From Pontixanthobacter sp. CEM42 (lineage in GTDB: Bacteria > Pseudomonadota > Alphaproteobacteria > Sphingomonadales > Sphingomonadaceae): DNA of 64,000 nt. A program made the translations under genes and the position numbers. The stretch spans positions 434,001 through 498,000 of the forward strand of contig NZ_JADQTN010000002.1 of NCBI RefSeq assembly GCF_017812015.1, in the 5' to 3' direction. The notes beneath the pieces were generated by a model. That model was not told where the DNA came from and did not search any database. It worked only from the letters and a program-made list of their open reading frames with translations. Positions 24,191-34,190 of the stretch are shown piece after piece (within the stretch, counting starts at the first letter, position 1; every line of letters begins with the position of its first letter).

Positions 24191-26689
24191 CTACCGGACA
24201 AGAACCGCCAAAGCTGCAAACGCGTTGCCTTCGCGCGGTTTGGTTGGCTTTGAGCGTTCCTGCTTGCGCCGCGATGGGCGCCATTCGCACGAATCGGGGG
24301 TCGCCGGGCCAAAAGCGCCTTCGGGTAGAGCCTTTGCCGCGTGAATGCGGAACCCTGCGGCACCAAGCAGTCTTTTGTAGCTATCGGGAGTAAGCCCGGT
24401 CGAAATCGCCAATGCCGGGTCGACAAAGAAACGCTTCTTGCCTGTCTTTGCACGCGCATCATGCGTGGCCCGGAGGATTTTCTCGGCAATATCGATCCGC
24501 ACGGCCTGCTTGCCGGCGGGCCGGTAGCCAGAAGGATGCTTGCCCGCGCCATCGATGACTGGAATCATCGCATCGTTGAGCGGCCTGCGATCAACCCCCA
24601 TCGCGTGGAGCACTTTGCGTGGTGCTGGCTTGAGCAGCACTGGTGCAAAGATGTCGAGCGCACCGAAAGTGACACCAAGGCGGCGCAGGAAAGGCCTCAT
24701 TTCCTTGGGTAAGTGTTGCAGGCCCGCTTTTTCGCGAGTGACAAAGCCGTGACCGGCAATCAGCGTGAGCAGTAAGGCGCGCGCTTCAGATCCGGCATCT
24801 GAGTCATGCGTTGCGTCCTCCATTTTGCCGAGCGGCGCTATAGATTCGATCTGTTTTGCGAGCCATCCCTCAAGCGCTTTGGTCAATATTGCCCGATCTG
24901 CTTCGTTCAGAACATCCAGATCACGCTCTAGTGCCAGTTTCGTGCGTGCCGGATTGGTGCCGAGATCGAGTTTGGCAATCCGCTGCGCCTCCCACCAGAC
25001 CGCACCCTTTCGGAGTTCAAGCGTATCGAGTCCTCCATCTGCCAATCTGCGCGCTCTTTCGCCGAGAATACGCGGCAGAGCCTTCTCGCCTGCTGACAGC
25101 AGCATCTTACGATCGGTGTGATTGGCACTTGGATCAACCGTGAAACGGAACCCTTTCACCTCGCCAATGGGCTCGTCCTCAACCGAGAGTACGCCGTCAT
25201 CAGACAGATTCACGGCTAACAACGAGGCGTCCTGGCCTAAAGATTTCATCAGGATTGCAGTCCTTCTACTCACAAAACGTTCGGTCAGCCGCCCATGCAG
25301 TGCATCGGACAGCTTGGCCTCGACGCCCCTTGCGCGGCTGGCCATTTCATCGCGCGCTAGAACCCAATCGGGTCTCTGGCAAATGTAAGCCCAACTGCGG
25401 ATCGCGGCAATTCGCCCCTGCAGCGCGTGAATGTCGCCCTGCATATTGTCGAGTTCAGAAATCCGCGCCGCAACATAATCGGCGCCGATATAGTCGTGCC
25501 GCAGATCCTGCCACAGTCGCGCGACGAAGCGCGAATGCGTCTCGGCGCCCTGTTGGCGGAAGTCTGGCAGCGAACAAACTTCCCAGAATCTACGGACTTG
25601 CGACGCCGTCTTGACGTCCTTGCCAATAGGATCATCTGCCAAGCGCTTTAAAACCGCCAGATCAACCGTCTCGGGCATGATCTGCAATTCGGGTTCATGC
25701 GGAATGCGTTCGAGATCGCCGATCAGGACTTTGAGCGTATCGAAACGCGGCTGCGCGTCGCGCCAATACAGCTTGGTCATCGGCGCGAACCGGTGCTCTT
25801 CGATTGCGTAGATCTCTTCTTCAGTAAATTCGGCCGGTTCCGCTTTGGTATCGCCTGCACCCGAAAGCGTACCGAACGTTCCATCACGCTGGTGCCGGCC
25901 CGCCCGACCCGCGATTTGCGCCATTTCGGCAGGGCGCAATCGCCGCATCCGCACGCCGTCAAATTTCTTCAGCGATGCGAAGGCCACATGATTGATGTCG
26001 AGATTTAGACCCATCCCGATCGCGTCTGTTGCGACGATGTAATCAACTTCGCCCGATTGGAAGAGTTCGACCTGGCGATTGCGGGTTTCCGGGCTCAGCG
26101 CGCCCATGACAACGGCGGAGCCACCACGAAAACGGCGGAGCATCTCGGCAACCGCGTAAACTTGCTCGGCCGAAAAGGCGACAATCGCGCTGCGAGGAGG
26201 CAGACGGGAGAGTTTGCGTGGGCCAATATGGGTGAGTGTAGAAAAACGCGGGCGTTCGGAAATCTCCGCCTTTGGAATGAGCGAACGCACAAGCGGTGCC
26301 AGCGTCGCAGCGCCCAATAACAACGTCTCCTCACGACCGCGTGCATGGAGCAAGTGGTCGGTAAAGATATGGCCGCGCTCGCGGTTTCCGCCGAGCTGTG
26401 CTTCATCGAGCGCGACGAAGGCATGGTCGCCGCCATTCTTGGGCATGGCTTCTGCAGTGCACAGAAAATAGCGCGCATTGGGCGGCTCAATCCGCTCTTC
26501 GCCCGTAATCAGCGCAACCTGCGCCTCGCCTTTGATCCCGACCACCCGGTCATAGACTTCGCGCGCGAGCAGTCGCAGCGGAAACCCCATCGCACCGCTC
26601 GAATGCGCGCACATCCGCTCGATGGCGAGATGGGTCTTGCCAGTGTTGGTGGGTCCCAGGACGGCCTTAATGGTGGATTGGTTGCGCAT
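24191..26689 (-). CDS. SUV3-like ATP-dependent RNA helicase
   Basis: An 832-residue superfamily 2 helicase of the mitochondrial SUV3 type found in Alphaproteobacteria. Motif I is GPTNTGKTHLA (12-22), motif II ALDEAQLGGNRERG (DEAQ in place of DEAD/H), then SAEQVY and motif V/VI VATDAIGMGLNLDI and QIAGRAGRHQRDGTFG. The C-terminal SUV3 domain and a long extension end in basic low complexity (RRKQERSKPTKPREG). Likely role: RNA unwinding in decay or processing. The ATG at 26689 is preferred over an in-frame TTG at 26770. It heads the operon helicase-S4-fdxA. Confidence 0.9.
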   Translation of the reverse strand: MRNQSTIKAVLGPTNTGKTHLAIERMCAHSSGAMGFPLRLLAREVYDRVVGIKGEAQVALITGEERIEPPNARYFLCTAEAMPKNGGDHAFVALDEAQLGGNRERGHIFTDHLLHARGREETLLLGAATLAPLVRSLIPKAEISERPRFSTLTHIGPRKLSRLPPRSAIVAFSAEQVYAVAEMLRRFRGGSAVVMGALSPETRNRQVELFQSGEVDYIVATDAIGMGLNLDINHVAFASLKKFDGVRMRRLRPAEMAQIAGRAGRHQRDGTFGTLSGAGDTKAEPAEFTEEEIYAIEEHRFAPMTKLYWRDAQPRFDTLKVLIGDLERIPHEPELQIMPETVDLAVLKRLADDPIGKDVKTASQVRRFWEVCSLPDFRQQGAETHSRFVARLWQDLRHDYIGADYVAARISELDNMQGDIHALQGRIAAIRSWAYICQRPDWVLARDEMASRARGVEAKLSDALHGRLTERFVSRRTAILMKSLGQDASLLAVNLSDDGVLSVEDEPIGEVKGFRFTVDPSANHTDRKMLLSAGEKALPRILGERARRLADGGLDTLELRKGAVWWEAQRIAKLDLGTNPARTKLALERDLDVLNEADRAILTKALEGWLAKQIESIAPLGKMEDATHDSDAGSEARALLLTLIAGHGFVTREKAGLQHLPKEMRPFLRRLGVTFGALDIFAPVLLKPAPRKVLHAMGVDRRPLNDAMIPVIDGAGKHPSGYRPAGKQAVRIDIAEKILRATHDARAKTGKKRFFVDPALAISTGLTPDSYKRLLGAAGFRIHAAKALPEGAFGPATPDSCEWRPSRRKQERSKPTKPREGNAFAALAVLVR

Positions 26690-26800
26690 GTGGTGTGCTT
26701 CGCGACCAATGTGGCACTCGCTTGCCCGCCCGGCAACCGCTCGCCGCACGCGATCAACAGCCCGTCTCAAAGCCGAGTCCGCCCGCCGCAGATTAGGGCG

Positions 26801-26816
26801 GAATTAACTTTAATTC
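26801..26816. promoter_or_regulatory. inverted repeat in the helicase / LytM divergent region
   Basis: GAATTA-ACTT-TAATTC has perfect 6-base arms and sits between the divergent helicase and LytM-peptidase genes, where both promoters must lie. It may be an operator; symmetry and position are the only evidence. Confidence 0.3.
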
Positions 26817-26904
26817 TGCAAGAAACCACGCATAGACGGGCCATTGGGTCGGCCAATGGGTCAAGTCGTCCGCTGATCACGCGCGACTTCAATTGGAGAG
26901 CGGG

Positions 26905-28545
26905 TTGTACACACCGCCTAAAAGCGACGCTGCAGAAGATGCAGCAATAGACGCGCCCTATGATGGGGGCAATGGCGAGACGTCATGGCGTACCGTTGCG
27001 CTTACGCACGACCAGATTATTGATGACGACCGCCCGCAAGTTCTCCAACGCGCTAGCGGCCTCACCGAAAAATTCGACGAATGGCGTTTTTCTGCTTCGG
27101 AGAGGTTGGAGAAAGTCGATCTGACGCCCGATCTGGCAGAATCGATTGGCAGCAAGCGCTGGTTCCGCGGTCTCGGCACGATGTTGGGGCTCTCCGCCAT
27201 TGCGCTCGCAATGTGGCCCGACTTCTCACCGCTCGAGGCCGCACCGGTCATGGACGTGAATGACAGCGTTCGTGACGAGTTTCGTAGCCAGATGATCATG
27301 CCCCTCGCGCTCGGCGCGGATAGCGGACGGCATATGGGCGCAACACCGACGGTAGTGGAGCTCCAAAGTGCACCGGAGCGCCCGCAACTCGATATGCTCG
27401 CGACGTTGGCGCGCGGTGACAGTTTTGGGCGGATGTTGCAGCGGGCTGGTGTCGGCTCGCGCGATGCCGACCGAGTAAGCGAATTGATCGGCCGAACCAT
27501 GTCGCTGAGCGATATCGAGTCGGGCACGCAGGTGGATATCACATTGGGCCGCCGTCCCGCTCCGGGTGAAACACGGCCCCTCGACAATCTCAGCTTTCGG
27601 GCGCGCTTCGATCTCGCTCTGCAGATCGAGCGCGTTGATGGCAATCTGGCGTTAAAACGTATCCCGATCCGGGTTGATGACACGCCGCTGAGGATTCGCG
27701 GTACGGTCGGCAGTAGCCTGTATCGCTCTGCCCGTGCAGCAGGGGCTCCAGCCAGTGCCGTCCAGCAATATCTTTCCGCATTGGGCGACCAGATCGATAT
27801 GGACCGTGAAGTGCGGTCGACCGACACATTCGATATTATTGTATCGCATCGCCGCGCCGCTACTGGTGAGCGCCAGGCGGGCAAGTTGCTCTATGCGGGT
27901 ATCGATCGCAGCGGAACGCCAAAGACTCAGCTGATGCGCTGGGGCAAAGATGGCCGCTTCTACGAAGCGTCAGGAGTTGGTGAGCAGCGCAGCGGGCTTG
28001 TCGCACCTGTGCCGGGTCCGATCAGTTCTCGGTACGGTATGCGCCGCCACCCGATCCTAGGATATCGCCGAATGCACGCGGGTCTCGATTTCCGGGCACG
28101 CACCGGCACTCCGATTGTGGCAGTGACTGATGGCCGTGTTGTCGGTGCCGGGCGCATGGGTGGCTGTGGCAAAGCGGTTCGTCTCAATCACTCAGGCAAT
28201 CTTGCGACACGCTATTGCCATATGAGCCGGATCGCCGTGCGGCGCGGTCAATCGGTCCAGCGCGGGCAGATCATTGGCTATGTTGGTTCAACCGGGCTCT
28301 CAACCGGACCGCACTTGCATTACGAGATGTATCGCGGTGGCCGTTCGGTGAACCCTGCATCGGTTCGCTTTGTCACCCGCGCACAGCTTTCGGGCGAGGA
28401 CCTGCGGAAATTTCGCGCGGCGCTGGCCAAGCTCAAAACGGTAGAAGAAGGCGCTGCGCTCGCTGATCTGGAGCAGAAACCATCGGAAATGGGCGAGCCT
28501 GAGCGTGAGATCGATAAGCTGGAAACGCCTAAGAAGATCAGCTGA
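26905..28545 (+). CDS. M23 (LytM) family metallopeptidase, membrane-anchored
   Basis: A 546-residue cell-wall endopeptidase-like protein. A cytoplasmic N-terminus of about 85 residues precedes one membrane segment (about 88-103, LGLSAIALAMW). Then come an OapA/LysM-like region and a C-terminal LytM domain. The zinc site is complete: H391 and D395 (MHAGLDF), H439 (YCHMS) and H470-L-H472 (GPHLHYE), so it should be an active peptidase that cuts peptidoglycan cross-links. The TTG at 26905 is preferred because GGAGA precedes it by 6 bases; a TTG at 26893 overlaps that site. It is divergent from the helicase gene. Confidence 0.88.
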   Translation: MYTPPKSDAAEDAAIDAPYDGGNGETSWRTVALTHDQIIDDDRPQVLQRASGLTEKFDEWRFSASERLEKVDLTPDLAESIGSKRWFRGLGTMLGLSAIALAMWPDFSPLEAAPVMDVNDSVRDEFRSQMIMPLALGADSGRHMGATPTVVELQSAPERPQLDMLATLARGDSFGRMLQRAGVGSRDADRVSELIGRTMSLSDIESGTQVDITLGRRPAPGETRPLDNLSFRARFDLALQIERVDGNLALKRIPIRVDDTPLRIRGTVGSSLYRSARAAGAPASAVQQYLSALGDQIDMDREVRSTDTFDIIVSHRRAATGERQAGKLLYAGIDRSGTPKTQLMRWGKDGRFYEASGVGEQRSGLVAPVPGPISSRYGMRRHPILGYRRMHAGLDFRARTGTPIVAVTDGRVVGAGRMGGCGKAVRLNHSGNLATRYCHMSRIAVRRGQSVQRGQIIGYVGSTGLSTGPHLHYEMYRGGRSVNPASVRFVTRAQLSGEDLRKFRAALAKLKTVEEGAALADLEQKPSEMGEPEREIDKLETPKKIS

Positions 28546-28583
28546 CGCAGCTTTCTGCGCCCGATAATCGAACCGCGGATTGA

Positions 28584-30161
<1,578 letters not shown>

Positions 30162-30165
<4 letters not shown>

Positions 30166-30731
30166 GCGGCTTCCGTTTGGAAACCGAGCGCCTGATCTTG
30201 CGCGATTGGCGTGACGAGGACTGGCCGCCTTTTCTTGAACATACCAACACGCCTGCGGTTATGCGCTGGCTCGGTGGAGTCCTCAATGCAGAAAAGCAGG
30301 CATGGATGCGGGGCAGGCTGGAGGGATATCAACGCGACCATGGCTTCACTTTCTGGGTGGTTGAACGCAAATCGGACGGCGGTCATCTGGCCGGCGAGAT
30401 CATCGGTTTTTGCGGATTGAAGATGTCCAACCAAGAAGGTGGTCCGATGGGCGAGCACGAGATTGGTTGGCGGCTACGCGAAGATGCTTGGGGCAAGGGC
30501 TATGCCCGAGAAGCGGCGCAGGCGAGTTTGCGCGTCGGCTTCGAACGATTTGACGCGCCGCATATCCTTGCGCTCACGGTTGATGGCAACATTGGCAGCT
30601 GGGGCTTGATGGAGCGCCTTGGCATGAAGCGCCGCAAAGATCTCGATTTCGAGAACGATGATTTCAGTGACGAAGATTCAACGATTATCGTCTATCGGAT
30701 CGGTCGCGATGATTGGCGGGAAGCGGGCTAG
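30162..30731 (+). CDS. GNAT acetyltransferase, RimJ/RimL type (second of tandem pair)
   Basis: A 189-residue paralogue of the preceding gene, sharing ETERLILRDWRDEDW, EIGWRLREDAWGKGYAREAA (acetyl-CoA loop GKGYA) and GNIGSWGLMERLGMKRRKDLDF. The common ending 'RRKDLDF' shows the pair arose by tandem duplication followed by divergence. It is translationally coupled at both ends: ATGA with the first copy, TAGATG with the fusion gene that follows. Confidence 0.88.
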
Positions 30732-32936
30732 ATGACACACACACGGCGGTGGCTGTTTGTTGCTACAATACTCACGGGCAGCTTTCTGCTGTTTCTGGTG
30801 CAGCCATTGGTTGCGCGCATGGCTTTGCCGCGCCTCGGCGGGGCATCAGCGGTGTGGAACAGCGCAATGCTGGTCTATCAGGCGCTGTTGCTGGGTGGAT
30901 ATGCTTATGCCCATGCTCTTTCGCGTTTCACAATCGCACGGCAAGCAAGCATCCATATCGCGCTTCTGGTTCTCGCCGGCCTAACATTGCCGATTGCGCT
31001 GGCCGATTTACCACCCCCTTCGCCGGGACTCGAAGTGGTTTGGGTGCCGCTACTGTTTCTCGCGACAATTGGCCCAGTGTTCTTTGTCGTTTCCGCTCAG
31101 GCACCACTGATCCAGCGGTGGTATGCCGCCAATGAGGGTGCGGGCGACCCCTATTGGCTTTATGCGGCATCAAATATCGGCAGCTTCTCGGGATTGTTAG
31201 CTTATCCGTTGCTGCTGGAACCGAACTACGCGCTGGCCGATCAAAGTACAGTTTGGAGCGTTGGCTATGGGCTGTTGTTAGCCCTTGTGGTCTTAGCGGC
31301 CGTCTCGCGCTGGAAAGCGGCCAACGAGACGGACGATGCTGACGGCCGTGAAAAGGCAGAACCGATCGGCGCACGGCGGATATGTTTGTGGTTGGCGTTA
31401 GCCGCCGTGCCGTCAGGCTTGATGCTTTCGACGACGACACATTTGACGACTGACATTGTGGCGATGCCGTTGCTGTGGGTTATTCCTCTAGGTCTATATT
31501 TGTTGAGCTTCGTGTTCGCATTCAACGAGAACAGCACAATTGGCTGGGTGTTGGCGAAAGTGGCGCCTGTAACCGTAATATTGCTGGGCAGCTTGGCGAT
31601 GGTCAGCGGCAGTTCGGGCGGTCTAAACGCTGCTTTGGCGTCTGTGGGTCTGCTGTTTGTCGCTGCGGTGGCGCTGCATCGGCGGCTTTATCAGGATCGG
31701 CCGGGAGTTGAGCGTCTGACGTTTTTCTATCTGGTGATGAGTGCGGGCGGCGTCCTGGGCGGCGCGTTCACCGCCTTGCTGGCTCCCGCCCTGTTTGATT
31801 GGGTTTGGGAGCACCCGCTCCTCGTCCTTGCAGCTGCTGCCTTGCTACCAAACACACCGCTGATCGATTGGATGAAGCGGTTCGGTTTCGGCGAGAGCAG
31901 CAAGCGAATTGCGGTCTTGGTGATTTTGCTGGCCGCGGTTTTGTTCGCCAATCTGCTTGATCACTTTGTCGCGAGCGAGAGCACTCTGGGGCTCTACGCA
32001 ATGGTCTTGGCGGTCACATTATGCGGCGTACTTGTGTTGGGTAATCGCTGGGCGATGGTAGCGATTTTGCTGGTGTTGATGATTGCCCGCGGCGGATATG
32101 CGACGTTGGCGACCTCAATCAAAGGTGATCGCGATCGTAGCTATTTCGGCATTTACACAGTGACCGACGATCCTGTGAACGACAGACGCCGCTTGATCCA
32201 TGGCACGACCGTTCACGGTGCGCAGAACACCAATCCCGCAGAGCAGTTCGATCCAACTACCTATTACGGACGAACGTCGGGTGTAGGCTTGGCGCTGGCT
32301 GCTGCGCCAGAGCTTGTCGGACCGGAAGCAAGTGTTGGTGTTGTTGGTCTCGGTGTCGGGACACTCGCTTGCTATCGGAAGCCCGGACAGAGCTGGGAGT
32401 TCTTCGAGATCGATCCCAAGGTGGTGGAATATTCGCGCGACGGCTCGTTCAGTTTTGTCAGCCACTGCAGCCCCAATTCAGAAATGCATATTGGTGATGC
32501 ACGGGTGGTGCTGGAGGGCATGGAAGACGGTCGCTTCAACATGTTGGTTGTCGATGCGTTTAGCTCGGACTCTATCCCCGTTCATCTGATGACATCAGAA
32601 GCGTTCGGATTGTACCGTCGGATGGTCGGCGCTGACGGTGTGGTAATGGTGCACATTTCAAACCGATTTATGGATCTGCAGCCGGTGATTGCGGCTTTGG
32701 CCGATGAGCAGGGCCTGACTGCTCGGGTGCGGATTGACAATGCCGATAAGGAAGCGGGCATCACCGCTTCGATGTGGGTCGCGCTGTCTCCCAATCCAGC
32801 AAAGATAGAGGAACTGGCTCAATCGGAAGAGAGTGCCGATTGGCAACAGTTACCGCAACGTGTGGATACGGTCTGGACCGATGATTTCGCATCGATCCTC
32901 CCTTTCATCCAGTGGGAAAATGTGCTCGGTAAGTGA
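30732..32936 (+). CDS. fused MFS transporter / spermidine synthase-like protein
   Basis: A 734-residue two-part protein. The N-terminal ~440 residues hold about 12-14 hydrophobic segments, beginning WLFVATILTGSFLLFLVQPL. The C-terminal ~270 residues have the spermidine-synthase fold: VGVVGLGVGTLACY (nucleotide loop), FFEIDPKVVEYSRD, HIGDARVVLEGM and LVVDAFSSDSIPVHLMTSEAF. Such fusions are widespread in Proteobacteria, but substrate and product are unknown and it may not make polyamines. It begins one base after the acetyltransferase stop and ends overlapping the next gene. Confidence 0.85.
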   Translation: MTHTRRWLFVATILTGSFLLFLVQPLVARMALPRLGGASAVWNSAMLVYQALLLGGYAYAHALSRFTIARQASIHIALLVLAGLTLPIALADLPPPSPGLEVVWVPLLFLATIGPVFFVVSAQAPLIQRWYAANEGAGDPYWLYAASNIGSFSGLLAYPLLLEPNYALADQSTVWSVGYGLLLALVVLAAVSRWKAANETDDADGREKAEPIGARRICLWLALAAVPSGLMLSTTTHLTTDIVAMPLLWVIPLGLYLLSFVFAFNENSTIGWVLAKVAPVTVILLGSLAMVSGSSGGLNAALASVGLLFVAAVALHRRLYQDRPGVERLTFFYLVMSAGGVLGGAFTALLAPALFDWVWEHPLLVLAAAALLPNTPLIDWMKRFGFGESSKRIAVLVILLAAVLFANLLDHFVASESTLGLYAMVLAVTLCGVLVLGNRWAMVAILLVLMIARGGYATLATSIKGDRDRSYFGIYTVTDDPVNDRRRLIHGTTVHGAQNTNPAEQFDPTTYYGRTSGVGLALAAAPELVGPEASVGVVGLGVGTLACYRKPGQSWEFFEIDPKVVEYSRDGSFSFVSHCSPNSEMHIGDARVVLEGMEDGRFNMLVVDAFSSDSIPVHLMTSEAFGLYRRMVGADGVVMVHISNRFMDLQPVIAALADEQGLTARVRIDNADKEAGITASMWVALSPNPAKIEELAQSEESADWQQLPQRVDTVWTDDFASILPFIQWENVLGK

Positions 32937-33511
32937 GTATGAAAAACTCCCGACCCGGCGTCGCCATCATTCCCATTCATGGCAAGAGTCCGCAAATCCA
33001 CGATAGCGCCTTCGTCGCACCAGGCAGTGTGCTGGTGGGCGATGTCGAGATCGGTGCGGATAGCTCGATCTGGTATAATTGCGTGCTGCGCGCGGATGTC
33101 AGCCGGATTGTGATCGGCGAGCGGTCCAATATTCAGGATGGCACCGTAGTCCATTGCGATCCCGAGCGCCCCGGATCACCGGGCGGTTCACCGTGCATCA
33201 TCGGCGACGATGTTTTGATCGGCCATATGGCGATGGTTCATGGATGCGTGATCGAAGATCGCGGCTTTGTGGGTTTAGGCGCGATTGCGATGAACAATTC
33301 TCGAATTGGTAGCGATGCGATGCTGGCGGCTGGCGCGATGCTCACCGAGAACAAGGTGATGGAACCCCGCCAGCTATGGGCGGGGCGCCCGGCGAAGTTC
33401 CTGCGTGATCTCCCTGACCCGGCGATTGCAGGGATGCGCGTCGGCGTGGCGCATTATGTCGAGAACGCCAAACACCACAGTGCCGCGGTTGGCGAGGCTG
33501 ACATTTCCTAA
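32933..33511 (+). CDS. gamma-class carbonic anhydrase family protein (YrdA-like)
   Basis: A 192-residue left-handed beta-helix protein of hexapeptide repeats (SSIWYNCVLRADVSRIVIG, SNIQDGTVVH). The three zinc-ligand histidines are present: H74 (TVVHCD), H98 and H103 (IGHMAMVHGC). Members are either carbonic anhydrases or inactive relatives, and activity cannot be judged from sequence alone. The GTG at 32933 overlaps the fusion gene's stop; an ATG at 32939 is an equally good start. It is the last gene of the hemB operon. Confidence 0.9.
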   Translation: MSMKNSRPGVAIIPIHGKSPQIHDSAFVAPGSVLVGDVEIGADSSIWYNCVLRADVSRIVIGERSNIQDGTVVHCDPERPGSPGGSPCIIGDDVLIGHMAMVHGCVIEDRGFVGLGAIAMNNSRIGSDAMLAAGAMLTENKVMEPRQLWAGRPAKFLRDLPDPAIAGMRVGVAHYVENAKHHSAAVGEADIS

Positions 33512-33559
33512 GGCGTCACGACACCAGATGTTGCGCCGCGCAACTGCTTGGCTGCAGCG

Positions 33560-34075
33560 TTAGCTGTCGGGCATCTTGGTCGCATATTTGAACATATGCG
33601 GGACGAAATCCGCCTTCCCGATCTCTAGCCCTTCTGCGCGAAGGATCGCGTAGGCTGTGGTCAGGTGAAAGTAGAAGTTCGGCATCGCCCAATCGCGGAT
33701 ATATTCAGACAGAGTCATCGTGAACTGCATGCCATTAGGCAGATCCATCACCGTCTGGCTGTCGCCGTCTTTCATATCGCCTTCCTTAATCGCGCCAAGG
33801 TGCTCGTCCATCTTGGCGAGAACGTTTCTGGCATCGGCGAGAGATGCATCATTGTCATCGCGCGACGTGAAAGCGCGCCCAGTCAACCGCTCGGCCGCTT
33901 CGCCCGGCTGGTTGGACAGAAAGCGGATTTGCACCGCCAACGGATGCATGTCGTCCGCAAGCTTGGCTTCGAGCAGGGCATCACCTTTTGAATGCGCTTC
34001 GGCTTTGGTCAACAGGCCGGACAACATCGTCAAACCTTGGCGATATACGGGAATTGATTGTTCATAGAGGTTCAT
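33560..34075 (-). CDS. DUF1993 family protein
   Basis: A 171-residue protein of the DUF1993 family, a four-helix bundle of the DinB-like kind: SIPVYRQGLTMLSGLLTKAEAH, then the metal-site-like H in DMHPLAVQIRF, DWAMPNFYFHLTTAYAILRAEGLEIGKADF. Function unknown. The ATG at 34075 follows GGAG by 8 bases; an upstream in-frame ATG at 34108 lacks such a site. A palindrome at 34112 and a terminator just upstream point to its own regulated promoter. Confidence 0.85.
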   Translation of the reverse strand: MNLYEQSIPVYRQGLTMLSGLLTKAEAHSKGDALLEAKLADDMHPLAVQIRFLSNQPGEAAERLTGRAFTSRDDNDASLADARNVLAKMDEHLGAIKEGDMKDGDSQTVMDLPNGMQFTMTLSEYIRDWAMPNFYFHLTTAYAILRAEGLEIGKADFVPHMFKYATKMPDS

Positions 34076-34111
34076 GGGGAGGTCTCCTTCACCCACCCAT
34101 CTATGCAATCA

Positions 34112-34128
34112 AGTTGCAAATTGCAACT
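34112..34128. promoter_or_regulatory. 17-base palindrome upstream of DUF1993 gene
   Basis: AGTTGCAA-A-TTGCAACT is a perfect inverted repeat with 8-base arms around one base. It sits 37 bases upstream of the DUF1993 start, directly after the clpA terminator, where the promoter should be. This looks like a dimeric repressor or activator operator; the regulator is not encoded nearby. Confidence 0.6.
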
Positions 34129-34130
34129 GG

Positions 34131-34167
34131 AAAAGAAGGGGTGCAAGTCCGTTCAGACTCACGCCCC
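34131..34167 (-). terminator. Rho-independent terminator of clpA
   Basis: On the minus strand GGGGCGTGAGTC pairs with GACTTGCACCCC (11 of 12, two wobbles) around TGAACG, followed by TTCTTTT. It begins about 24 bases past the clpA stop and separates clpA from the DUF1993 gene. Confidence 0.8.
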
Positions 34168-34190
34168 ATTTTGTACCGAACTGAGTTCCG

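Noticed and set aside
33526-33560. GTTGCGCCGCGCAAC hairpin between the carbonic anhydrase and DUF1993 genes, considered as a terminator.
   Set aside because: The loop is only three bases and no T-run follows in either direction.
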